A stretch of 17,032 nt of DNA from the NCBI GenBank assembly GCA_030040395.1, contig JASHTU010000292.1, positions 1-17,032 of the forward strand. Reading direction: 5' to 3'. The notes under the pieces were generated by a model that ran no database searches, was not told the origin of the DNA, and saw only the letters and a program-made list of their open reading frames with translations. A program made the position numbers and the translations under genes. Of this stretch, positions 1 through 7,654 are shown piece after piece. Each line of letters starts with the position of its first letter. Position 1 is the stretch's first letter. This stretch comes from Acidobacteriaceae bacterium. Its GTDB lineage: Bacteria > Acidobacteriota > Terriglobia > Terriglobales > Acidobacteriaceae.

Positions 1-1159
1 TATCGCCAGCAAATGCGCACTCGGGTGATGGCGCTGGTGGCGGAATCGGCGTCTCTTCAACAGCTGCCGCAGGCTTGGCTGCTTTCGGCTTCGCCATTTT
101 CGTCTGGGCAGTCGAAGCTACAAGCGTTTTGCGGCTCGAGCGTGGCGAAGCGGTTGGCCCCGCCGGCTTTGCCGCCGCTGTGGCCGGTGCGTTCGGCGTA
201 GCGGTCAGAGGCTGCGGGGGCTCCTGGATGGAGGCGGGCGCATTTGACGTCGGACTCCCCGAAAAAAAGACGTGGCTTATGCACCAGCCGGCAATGGCGA
301 TACCGCAAGCGGCGACCGCAACCCCGGCCACCAAGACCTGTCGAGGCAACCGAAATCCGTCGCGTTTCTTCTGCTCTGCCGCGCTTGTCCCACGCTCCTC
401 GGCCCCCGGACTTTCGGGCATCGAATCGGCGGCAATCGTCTGGGTTGCCACGTCCTTCCCGGGCCTTGATTCTGAAGTGGGTGAAAGCGCAGCCGGAAGT
501 ACGGTAAGTGTAAGCTGAGGCTCGCTTTGAAAGAGATTGAGCTTGTCTTCCGCCGTCCAGAGGTACTCGTAGACGCCAAAACGGCCCGGGAAGGACTTGA
601 GGGGAAGGCCCTTGATCTCCGCGATCCGCTGCCACGCGTCGTGGGTAATCAAAATCTGCGCCGGTTTCGCGAGTTTTAGCAGTGTGAGCAGGTCGTGCGA
701 AGGCTCCGGAGCCTTGCGGGCCGGCGCCGAGGATGCCCCGGCCAAGTCCGATAGCTTTGCATCGGCGCTTGTCTCCGGCCGCGCCGTTGAAGCTGCCCCT
801 CTGCTGGCGTCGATGGCAATGGACACCGCTACCGGAAGGGCTCCCAGACTACCGCGGAATCCCTGCAATCCCAGTTGAATCTGCCGCGAAATCACCAGGG
901 CATCCGCGGTTTTCTTCAGGCCGGATACGAACAGTTGACCATCCGTGGCCTGGAAAACTCCTCGTTTCGACGCCGCTGCATCTGCAATCAAAGCAAGAAC
1001 GCCGGGATGTTGCGCAGCGCTCTGCCCGGGCCCGCGGGTCCCCGGATCCCTTGCGGGGGCCCAAAGCCGGAAGACCATTTCGACCCTCACCGCGGGAGCG
1101 GCATCGGGCGGAAACTCCGAAATACAGTCCGATGGCGTGCTCAACGACTCTGTGTTCAT
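1..1159 (-). CDS. Membrane protein with degenerate class III nucleotide-cyclase-like domain (partial)
   Basis: I translated this frame by hand from the ATG at 1159 down to base 1. It stays open for 386 codons, so the C-terminus lies outside the window. Residues about 50-120 and 155-205 resemble the adenylate/guanylate cyclase fold: a GVFQATDGQLFVSG segment where cyclases have a 'GD-G-LAVF' strand, then PVAVSIAID, then AKPAQILITHDAW where cyclases have 'A.pGqIliS...'. The usual N-terminal 'F.DI.GF' metal site is not recognisable, so it probably lacks cyclase activity and may be a sensing or scaffold domain (inference). Residues about 275-299 form one hydrophobic span. After it comes a Pro/Ala/Lys-rich stretch (302-380), presumably periplasmic. 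It is divergent from the secreted protein at 1305. No strong Shine-Dalgarno is seen before this ATG; the frame is open upstream to a TAA near 1255, so a non-ATG start is possible. Confidence in the ORF is high, in the fold moderate. Confidence 0.72.
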   Translation of the reverse strand, partial: MNTESLSTPSDCISEFPPDAAPAVRVEMVFRLWAPARDPGTRGPGQSAAQHPGVLALIADAAASKRGVFQATDGQLFVSGLKKTADALVISRQIQLGLQGFRGSLGALPVAVSIAIDASRGAASTARPETSADAKLSDLAGASSAPARKAPEPSHDLLTLLKLAKPAQILITHDAWQRIAEIKGLPLKSFPGRFGVYEYLWTAEDKLNLFQSEPQLTLTVLPAALSPTSESRPGKDVATQTIAADSMPESPGAEERGTSAAEQKKRDGFRLPRQVLVAGVAVAACGIAIAGWCISHVFFSGSPTSNAPASIQEPPQPLTATPNAPATAAAKPAGPTASPRSSRKTLVASTAQTKMAKPKAAKPAAAVEETPIPPPAPSPECAFAGD

Positions 1160-1231
1160 GCGTTTTTCGAGTGGCGCTACGCCGCGGATTCCTATTGCGC
1201 GGGGTGTGTGGAAATTGATACAGTGGAGCGA

Positions 1232-1237
1232 ATTATA
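1232..1237 (-). promoter_or_regulatory. Candidate -10 element for the cyclase-like gene
   Basis: Read on the minus strand this is a perfect TATAAT, about 73 bases before the ATG at 1159. No good -35 is seen at 16-18 bp spacing (TAACTT at 16 bp is the nearest). It lies in the 145-bp divergent gap between the cyclase-like gene and the secreted protein. Acidobacterial promoter consensus is poorly known, so this is only a motif match. Confidence 0.3.
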
Positions 1238-1304
1238 ACATAGGGCGCATCGAAGTTACCCGGGTTCCCGAGACAAGCTAGCGCGCCCGTTTGAGGACAA
1301 GGTT

Positions 1305-4010
1305 ATGTCACCGCTGGTCATGGGGACCACTGGGCGGCTAGGTGTCGCCTTGGTTTGTTTGCTGCCTCTGCTTCCAATGCCGGCGCACGCCAAGACCGCC
1401 GGCCTCTCGGCCATCGAAATCTATCCCGCACAGAATGGGCAGGCGTATGAGCAGATCGCCGGATTTGTGCTCAACGGCAAGAACGAGGTTTACCTGTGCG
1501 GCAGTGTATCCAGCTTCGATAAGTCCGCCTATCACCGGCTGGGGAAAGTCACGCTTGCCGAGGGAATGACCCTCGAGCGCGATTCCAGCGGGGTTCTCAT
1601 GCTAAGCCAGGGCGCCGGGCCATCGCTCAATCCGAATCAAGGTCCGGCGTGCGTGGTTCCGGGGAACCTGAAATTTGAAAAGGCAGGCGCGTTCAGCGCC
1701 GCCCAGCTTGCCGATTTGGCTCAAACCGAGGGCTCGGTCCTGCCAGCGTCCGATCCGGCTGCCACGCAGATTGTTCCGCTCAAGCCGGGCGTAAAGCTGG
1801 TTTTCGTCGCAGCGCCCGACCAGGAGTTGGCCGAATACCTGCGCTCTGACCGGCAAGGCGACATCGGCGGCTGGCAGGCTTATCTGACAAAGTTTGCGGC
1901 CGGCCCGCACTCCAGCGCAGCCCGCAAGTCGCTGGCTGCGCTTTATGTTGGGGTTGCAACCGCCGATCGCCAAACATATGAAAACTCCAAGAATGCGACC
2001 CAGCCCGACTACGCCAAGCTGAAGGATTCACAGCAAATGGTCGATCAGGCGCGAGCCTTGGTTCCCGACGACGCCGCGGCTGCCGATTTGAACCTCAAAA
2101 TCCATGCCGAGGTGGTTACACTCAGCCAGCGCGCAGTAGAAAGCCTGGGGCTGTTCCAGCAAGCCTTGAAACAGCAGACGCCCGGCTACCTCAACCTCGT
2201 AGCTGCCGAGCAACTGGCTGACGCCGCATTCAGCGTGGAGCCGGCGACCCCGGAAGCGACGACCGCGGAAAGCCAGTCGAAGGCGGCCCGCGCCGCGTTT
2301 GACGGCGTCATGCGCGACGCCGAATCGCAAATTGCCGCCCACCATGCCGACGAGGCGGCGCAGAAGATCGCTCCGCTGCGCGCCTTCGCCCAGGAAAACA
2401 TCCGGGTGTCCAACGATCTGGAGGCGATTGCAGGCTTATACGTGGCCGACGCCAAGGTCCACGAAGAGCAGCCCGACTGGCCGGGAGCCGTCAAGGACCT
2501 CGAGAAGGCTGCGGCCATCGTTTCCAACCCTGAGACCGCTGCCTTATTGAAGACGGCCCGCCAGGAGGCTAAGATGGCCACCGATAGAGCGGCAGCGGCA
2601 GCGGCGATACAGACAAGTCAGGAATCGCAAACTCGCGGGGACATCATTGCTGCATACGAAGTGCTCGACGATCTGCCTCCCGATCAACGGGCGCTGGTCA
2701 CCGACCGGCTCCAGTCCGTCAAAGACCAGTACCTTCAGGCCGCCGAACAGTCCGCGGCGGAACTGCAAAAGGCGCATGAGCCCATCAACGGTCTCAGCGA
2801 CGAAGTCGGCATCCAGACCGCGTACGGCTATCTGCAGCGATGCTACGGGATCGCTAATGATCCAACTCTCCAGGACCGCATTGTGATTCTCGGCGAGGAT
2901 CTCAGCACCTTCTATCTGCAGCAAGGCAAGAAATACGCCGAAAAACCCGATGGAACCGGCGTTAACGTAGGCTGGACCTATCTCTCCGAGGCCTTGCAAT
3001 ATAAGTCGCAGGACAACCTGGGCGCCATTCATGACGAGATGACCACGGCCCGCGCCGCGCATCTGCTCAAGTCGCGGCTTTCGGTCAGAGTTGTCTTTCG
3101 CGATCAAACTTCGCGGCGCGACGCTGTGGACTTTGCCGCGCAGCTCACTGACGCCCTCGCCACAGGTCTCGAATCTTCGGGCCTCGACGTCAAGGTGGTC
3201 CGCCCCCAGGACACCACGCCCGTGCAGCCGAATTTCCAGTTGGTGGGCGACGTATTGCAACACGAGATGGGCAAATCCCAAGACAACGTTCCCAAGCAAT
3301 CCATGTATCGCTTTGGGCAGGAGGAGATCCCCAACGAGGCCTGGAACGAGCTTAACCGGGAGTATGAACGCGCCAACAACGATTTAGAATCGGCGCGCAG
3401 CGTCCTTGAAGGCGCCCAGGCTCACGGCAAAAAGGGTGAAATCAAAGATGCGCAGAAGGCCGTTGACGACGACGAAAAAAAGGTCGAAGACCTGCACGCC
3501 AAACTCGACACGATTCCCAAAAACAAGATGCAGGATGTCGAGCGCCCATATAACTATACGCAAATCATCTATCACCTCCGCATTGCCGTGGAACTGCAGT
3601 TCAGGATCCTCGATAGCGCCGGTGATGAAGTGGCGCCGAGAGTCCCGGTGCGCAGAGATACGCCCAGAGAGTACACCGTTCTCCAGGATGTAAAACCGGA
3701 TGACACACAGGGGGTTCGAAATGAGGGAGTGATTCCGAACGATAACGACTTTCTCGAGGGAGATGAATATAAAGCGCGGGACGAACTGATCGAACGGGCG
3801 AAGGCGACGGTCGCGGAACTTCCGGGAGTTGTGCTGGCCAGGGCGGACCGCAGGGCGGCGGATGGCGACAACGATGGAGCGGCTGAGCTCTACATCCTCT
3901 ATCTCAACTCCACGCCGCCGGGCGACACCCCCGACCGCCTGCGGGTTCGCAAGTTTCTCATCGATCAATTCAACTTCAGGAACGTCGGCAAGGAAGCACC
4001 CTCGCAGTGA
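1305..4010 (+). CDS. Secreted helical-repeat / coiled-coil protein of unknown function
   Basis: This 901-residue protein starts with a clear signal peptide: a hydrophobic core ending PMPAHA, with likely cleavage after residue 29, so it is probably periplasmic. No lipobox cysteine follows. The ATG at 1305 has GAGGA at 1293-1297, 7 bases upstream; Met6 at 1320 is a weaker alternative. Residues about 190-560 are Ala-, Glu- and Gln-rich helices with the look of TPR-like repeats. Residues about 588-655 (RLSVRVVFRDQTSRRDA, later FQLVGDVLQHE) alternate strand and helix in a way that recalls the CsgG/FlgT-like nucleotide-free fold; this is a suggestion only. Residues about 680-745 are a highly charged coiled coil. 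A further short helical repeat lies at 855-890. The kinase gene follows after 50 bp, so co-transcription is likely and the protein may be a periplasmic partner of that signalling block (inference). I do not recognise a named family. Confidence 0.85.
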   Translation: MSPLVMGTTGRLGVALVCLLPLLPMPAHAKTAGLSAIEIYPAQNGQAYEQIAGFVLNGKNEVYLCGSVSSFDKSAYHRLGKVTLAEGMTLERDSSGVLMLSQGAGPSLNPNQGPACVVPGNLKFEKAGAFSAAQLADLAQTEGSVLPASDPAATQIVPLKPGVKLVFVAAPDQELAEYLRSDRQGDIGGWQAYLTKFAAGPHSSAARKSLAALYVGVATADRQTYENSKNATQPDYAKLKDSQQMVDQARALVPDDAAAADLNLKIHAEVVTLSQRAVESLGLFQQALKQQTPGYLNLVAAEQLADAAFSVEPATPEATTAESQSKAARAAFDGVMRDAESQIAAHHADEAAQKIAPLRAFAQENIRVSNDLEAIAGLYVADAKVHEEQPDWPGAVKDLEKAAAIVSNPETAALLKTARQEAKMATDRAAAAAAIQTSQESQTRGDIIAAYEVLDDLPPDQRALVTDRLQSVKDQYLQAAEQSAAELQKAHEPINGLSDEVGIQTAYGYLQRCYGIANDPTLQDRIVILGEDLSTFYLQQGKKYAEKPDGTGVNVGWTYLSEALQYKSQDNLGAIHDEMTTARAAHLLKSRLSVRVVFRDQTSRRDAVDFAAQLTDALATGLESSGLDVKVVRPQDTTPVQPNFQLVGDVLQHEMGKSQDNVPKQSMYRFGQEEIPNEAWNELNREYERANNDLESARSVLEGAQAHGKKGEIKDAQKAVDDDEKKVEDLHAKLDTIPKNKMQDVERPYNYTQIIYHLRIAVELQFRILDSAGDEVAPRVPVRRDTPREYTVLQDVKPDDTQGVRNEGVIPNDNDFLEGDEYKARDELIERAKATVAELPGVVLARADRRAADGDNDGAAELYILYLNSTPPGDTPDRLRVRKFLIDQFNFRNVGKEAPSQ

Positions 4011-4044
4011 GAGTGTAACGGTCGCGCACTCTGTGCTCATTATT

Positions 4045-4051
4045 AAGGGTG
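4045..4051 (+). promoter_or_regulatory. Shine-Dalgarno that favours the kinase start at 4061
   Basis: AAGGGTG lies 9 bases before the GTG at 4061. The alternative in-frame GTG at 4049 sits inside this motif and has no spacing for it. The motif therefore supports 4061 as the initiation codon. Confidence 0.5.
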
Positions 4052-4060
4052 AACGGACAC

Positions 4061-6736
4061 GTGGAAAAACCGGCGCCAGAACGGATCGGCAAATACGAGA
4101 TCGTCGGTGTCCTCGGGCAAGGGGGTATGGGCGTTGTCTACCGCGCCCGCGATCCGCGCATCGGCCGCGACGTGGCCATCAAGACCCTCACCGAGGGCTT
4201 TTCCGGCGAGTCCGACATGCTCAAGCGCTTCTACCAGGAAGCGGGCCACACCGGCAATCTCCGCCACCCGAACATTGTTACCGTCTATGACTTCGGCGAC
4301 GAGAACGGCCTGCCATATATCGTCATGGAGTTCCTCGACGGGCAGCCGCTCGATAAGATCATCCGCGACCGCGAGCCGCTTCACCTCAGCGCAAAACTGG
4401 ACATCATGGAGCAGGTTTGCGCGGCTCTCGGTTACGCCCACCTGCAGGGAATGATCCATCGTGACGTCAAGCCAGCCAACGTCATTGTGCAGCGCGACGG
4501 ACTGGTGAAGCTGCTCGATTTCGGCATCGCCCGGACCGGCCAACAGACTGCCGACAGGAATATGACCCGCACCGGCACCCTCGTTGGAACGCCTGCCTAC
4601 ATGTCCCCCGAGCGTCTGCGCGGCGATCCGTTCGACGGCCGCTCCGATATTTTTTCGGCCGGCGTGATGCTCTACCAGCTTTTGACGGGCGCCTTGCCCT
4701 TTGACGCCGAATACCCGGCCATCCTTCACCAGATTCTCCAGGAGGACCCGCCTTCTCTTGGGAAATACCTCTCCTCGTATCCCCAACAGCTCGACCAGGT
4801 GATTGCGCGCGCCCTGGCCAAGGAACCCCTGGACCGTTACGCACATGCCGGCGATATGGCCGCGGATTTGAATGCCGTCGGTGCGCAGTTAAAAGTGCAG
4901 CGCGTTGGCGAACTGCTCTCTGACGCGAGGGCCGCCCTGGACGCACAGGACTATGTGCAAGCCAAAGGCCTCCTCAACCAGATTCTGCGCCTTGAGAGCC
5001 AGAACGCCGAGGCTAAGAAGCTGATGGCCGCCGTCAACCACTCCGTCAACCTGCAAAAGACCCGCTCCCGGATTGAACAGTTGCGAAAATCCGCGGCCGA
5101 GGCCATCCGAGCCCGCAACTGGGACCAGGCCATCGCGGTGTGCAGTGAGGCCCTCCAGCTCGACGCCGCCAATGCCGATGTAGCCGCGCTGCTCACCGAG
5201 GCCAATACTGGAAAGCAGACCAGGGAGCAAATTCAGCAGCTCATGCGCGACGCTGAATCCGCCCGCCACGCAGGAAAATACGACTCTGCCCGAGAACTTG
5301 CCGGCAGGGCTTTTGGCCTCGATCCCAACGACACACGCATCTTGGCCATCTGCAAGGTTCTCGATCAGGAAGCCGAGGAAGCGCGCAGAAAAGCGCAAGT
5401 CCGAAAGCTGCTGCAAGCAGGCGAGGAATGCCTCGCCGCGCTTCGGTTGCCTGACGCCTCCGCCGCGCTTGCCGAAGCGGAGAGCCTCGCGCCTTCCGAT
5501 CCCGAGTTGCTGCGCCTTAAGGACGAGCTTGCGGAGGCCTTGCGGCAGGAAGAACGTAAGCGGCTGGTGAACGCTCTTCAGGACAAGACGGTGGCTGCTC
5601 TCACTCTCGAAGAGCTCCAAGTTGCCACAGGCGAAGTGACGCAGGCGCTGGAGAAGTTTCCCACCGAGCCCACGCTCTTGCGCCTCAAAATTCAGCTCGA
5701 GCCCCGTCTCAGAGAACATAAGAACAGGAGATTGATCGCCGAAGTCAGCGACGCTTGCCGGCAGCTCGCTCCCGCTGAGGCGCTCACGCGCGTCCGGGAC
5801 GCTTTGGCGCGCCTGCCGGGGAATGAAGATCTGCTGAAGTTGGAGTCGGCAATCACCCAGAGGCTCACGCGCGAGCAGCGGCAACGCTCGCTGGCGGAGT
5901 ATCTCGCAAAGGCGCGCGAGCTCCTCGAAGATCATCTCTACCTTGAAACCGTGAAGGTTCTCGAGCTCTGCGAGAAAGAGGGATTTTCGTCGCCTGAGAT
6001 GAGCGATCTGCTCAACCTCGCCCGATCGGCTGCCGCCGAACGCATCTCCCAGGATCTCGTCGAGCGCAGCTTCCTGGAGGCCAAGCGCCTGCTCGAGGAA
6101 CAGGACTACGAGGCCGTGCTGCGATTGCTCGACCCCGTCTTGCAGCGCACGGAAGAGCCGGCGCTGCGCCGGCAGTTCGAGGAAGCCACGCTGAAGCAAC
6201 GCGCCCTCGAAGAACAGGTCGACCGCTTGCTCGCCGAAGTGGATCGCCTGAGCGCGATGGAGCTTTTCGACGCCGCCATCGGCCTGATCCGCACAGAGTC
6301 CGCGGGGGTGAGGCAGGCAAAGCGCGTTCAGGCGGCGCTAAAATCCTGCTCCGCCCTGCTCGAGGCCGAAGCCGCCAAACTCGATTCAATCGGCGGCGCC
6401 TACGCCGCCCTCGACGGGCCCGACTGCGCCGCCGCTTTCCAGCGCATTGCGCGGGTCGAAACCGAATCGCTTGCCCCGGCCGGCGCCGACGAAATCGAAC
6501 AGCGGCTTGGCGGCCGCGTCCGGCAGATCGCCGATCAGCAAGTAATGAAATCGATCGAGGCGGCCAGGCAGGCGCTCGGCGCCGACGATCCGGCCCTCGC
6601 CGACAGTCTTTTGCAGAACGCATCCACCTGGCAAACCTGTTCCACGCCGGCCGTCCAGTCGGATTGGAAAGCCGCCCGGGCCGAAATTGGCGCCGCAAAA
6701 AAGGTCTTGCGCTTCCGCAAAGTGCTCGGCCGCTAG
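4061..6736 (+). CDS. Hanks-type serine/threonine protein kinase with long helical-repeat C-terminus
   Basis: Numbering from the GTG at 4061 (891 residues), the kinase domain spans about residues 12-275 with all core motifs. These are the glycine loop GQGGMGVVY (19-27), VAIK with Lys41, a likely helix-C Glu60, HRD 133-135 followed by KPAN, DFG 153-155, and GTPAYMSPE (176-184) ending the activation loop. It is an RD-type kinase with several Thr/Ser in that loop, so activation by phosphorylation is expected and activity is likely. The remaining ~600 residues are Ala/Leu/Glu-rich helices in repeated 35-45 residue blocks (for example the AGEECLAALRLPDASAALAE region near 460), TPR-like in style. 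I see no membrane span, whereas many bacterial kinases of this class have one after the kinase domain, so it is probably cytosolic or tethered by partners. It follows the secreted protein by 50 bp. An in-frame GTG at 4049 would add four residues. Confidence 0.93.
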   Translation: MEKPAPERIGKYEIVGVLGQGGMGVVYRARDPRIGRDVAIKTLTEGFSGESDMLKRFYQEAGHTGNLRHPNIVTVYDFGDENGLPYIVMEFLDGQPLDKIIRDREPLHLSAKLDIMEQVCAALGYAHLQGMIHRDVKPANVIVQRDGLVKLLDFGIARTGQQTADRNMTRTGTLVGTPAYMSPERLRGDPFDGRSDIFSAGVMLYQLLTGALPFDAEYPAILHQILQEDPPSLGKYLSSYPQQLDQVIARALAKEPLDRYAHAGDMAADLNAVGAQLKVQRVGELLSDARAALDAQDYVQAKGLLNQILRLESQNAEAKKLMAAVNHSVNLQKTRSRIEQLRKSAAEAIRARNWDQAIAVCSEALQLDAANADVAALLTEANTGKQTREQIQQLMRDAESARHAGKYDSARELAGRAFGLDPNDTRILAICKVLDQEAEEARRKAQVRKLLQAGEECLAALRLPDASAALAEAESLAPSDPELLRLKDELAEALRQEERKRLVNALQDKTVAALTLEELQVATGEVTQALEKFPTEPTLLRLKIQLEPRLREHKNRRLIAEVSDACRQLAPAEALTRVRDALARLPGNEDLLKLESAITQRLTREQRQRSLAEYLAKARELLEDHLYLETVKVLELCEKEGFSSPEMSDLLNLARSAAAERISQDLVERSFLEAKRLLEEQDYEAVLRLLDPVLQRTEEPALRRQFEEATLKQRALEEQVDRLLAEVDRLSAMELFDAAIGLIRTESAGVRQAKRVQAALKSCSALLEAEAAKLDSIGGAYAALDGPDCAAAFQRIARVETESLAPAGADEIEQRLGGRVRQIADQQVMKSIEAARQALGADDPALADSLLQNASTWQTCSTPAVQSDWKAARAEIGAAKKVLRFRKVLGR

Positions 6737-6823
6737 TACCGTGACCGGCGGTTTTGCTTGGGTCATGATTGTTGACCTCGCACGGGCTTGCGCGGACCTT
6801 ATGCAGGGCCATGGCGCCCATGA

Positions 6824-6835
6824 TTCCTTCGGGAA
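6824..6835. repeat. Short hairpin with TTCG tetraloop
   Basis: TTCC-TTCG-GGAA gives a 4-bp stem closed by a C(UUCG)G tetraloop when read as plus-strand RNA, an unusually stable loop. The stem is short and no T-run follows, so a terminator role is uncertain. Confidence 0.25.
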
Positions 6836-6859
6836 CAGGAAACATTTCGACACCGCGCG

Positions 6860-6882
6860 TCGAAGCTGCGGCCGAGCTTCGA
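6860..6882. terminator. Candidate bidirectional terminator hairpin
   Basis: TCGAAGCT and AGCTTCGA form a perfect 8-bp inverted repeat around a 7-base GCGGCCG loop. It sits between two convergent genes (kinase stop at 6736, opposite gene stop at 6945), the expected site for a shared terminator. There is no T-tract on either strand, so it would not be a classical intrinsic terminator. Confidence 0.35.
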
Positions 6883-6944
6883 AGTCGCAGCGTGGCGGCC
6901 GCATAGCCGAATCGAGGATATCGGCCACGCGGACGCCGGGCAAT

Positions 6945-7598
6945 TCAGTTCGTTTGGCTGGACTTCGACTGAAGGTATTTGGAAAAAGGAATCTGGAAGG
7001 GAAAGAGTTGCTGCCCGTCGGCATTGCGAAGCTCGTGCAGGTACATGTCGGCGCCATGGAGGGGGTTATTCAGGCCCGTCAGCACATAGAACAAAAAGCC
7101 TGCGCGCGTGGTGTGCGGTTCGACCACCAACGCCTGATACTCGAACGTGTCGAAGTCCGCTTCGATGTCTTTATTCCGGTTTTTATGCTTGAGGTGGACA
7201 CCCGGTATGGGACTGGGCAGGGGAAGCTTGTCGCCGCCGGGCTCTCCGGCCGGCGCCAACAACCGCTCCACATCTTCCGGCTCGGCGGCCTGGATGCGCT
7301 GACCGGAAGCGGTCTCGAACAGAATCCGCGCGTCGCGCAGGGAGATGGGCCGATCACCCATATTGGTGATGATCAGCCGGACCGGCATGACGCCGTGCTT
7401 CAAGTAGTCGAAATGGAAAATGGACTCTTTTTCTTTGGTGTCGTAAGGTTCCACCGCGATGGCGACATGCTCCTGCGGATGCACTTCCACGGCGGGGAAG
7501 GAAGTGGCCGCCTCCACGGGAGGGGGCGTGTGGTCGCCGGCGAAAGCCGGAATAGCCAAGCCAAGCATCACAAGCGGAACAGACAACCAAGTTCTCAT
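6945..7598 (-). CDS. Secreted protein of unknown function
   Basis: The preferred start at 7598 gives 217 residues beginning MRTWLSVPLVML, a signal peptide ending AIPAFA with likely cleavage after residue 20. An upstream in-frame ATG at 7616 adds six residues but puts polar residues ahead of the signal and overlaps a -10-like TAGAAT, so 7598 is favoured. The mature part has alternating strands: an RLIITNMGDRPISLRDA segment, which looks like one face of an immunoglobulin-like beta-sandwich, then a Pro/Gly-rich middle and a VEPHTTRAGFLFYVL strand. It is therefore probably a small extracytoplasmic beta-rich protein. It is divergent from waaA with only 56 bp between the start codons. I do not recognise the family and assign no function. 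The signal peptide, coherent composition and lack of any better frame on the other strand make the gene itself credible. Confidence 0.8.
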   Translation of the reverse strand: MRTWLSVPLVMLGLAIPAFAGDHTPPPVEAATSFPAVEVHPQEHVAIAVEPYDTKEKESIFHFDYLKHGVMPVRLIITNMGDRPISLRDARILFETASGQRIQAAEPEDVERLLAPAGEPGGDKLPLPSPIPGVHLKHKNRNKDIEADFDTFEYQALVVEPHTTRAGFLFYVLTGLNNPLHGADMYLHELRNADGQQLFPFQIPFSKYLQSKSSQTN

Positions 7599-7610
7599 CG
7601 CGCCCAACTG

Positions 7611-7620
7611 TATCATTCTA
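7611..7620. promoter_or_regulatory. Back-to-back -10-like elements between divergent genes
   Basis: Plus strand 7611-7616 reads TATCAT (toward waaA). Minus strand 7620-7615 reads TAGAAT (toward the secreted-protein gene). Each matches five of six bases of TATAAT, and they overlap by two bases. No convincing -35 is seen for either. If both are real, the two promoters would compete for polymerase. Confidence 0.25.
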
Positions 7621-7654
7621 GGGTTAGACCGGCTGGGAACAGATTCGGTTACGC

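Larger units (their letters stand above)
6737..6944. other. Convergent intergenic region with hairpins, no gene seen
   Basis: This 208-bp gap lies between the kinase stop (plus strand) and the stop of the secreted-protein gene (minus strand). Short ORFs across it are extensions of kinase antisense frames and look non-coding. It holds several inverted repeats, listed separately, and a 7-bp inverted repeat GCGTGGC/GCCACGC at 6890-6896 and 6924-6930. None has a clear T-tract, but the place is where a bidirectional terminator would be expected. Confidence 0.5.

Noticed and set aside
57..635. Minus-strand ORF of 192 codons starting MAADRGDQG
   Set aside because: It is out of frame with the 386-codon open frame on the same strand (1159 to 1), which has a coherent domain, membrane span and linker. 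The shorter ORF is Arg-rich with no recognisable structure.
733..1218. Plus-strand ORFs across 13-1243
   Set aside because: They are Pro/Arg/Ser-rich antisense frames of the cyclase-like gene, with no signal, motif or good ribosome site.
1215..1239. TTGATA and TATAAC as a plus-strand promoter for the secreted protein
   Set aside because: The spacer is only 13 bp, too short for a sigma70 promoter.
6386..7057. Minus-strand ORF overlapping the kinase end and the convergent gap
   Set aside because: Most of it is antisense to the kinase; the translation is low-complexity and has no ribosome site or family resemblance.
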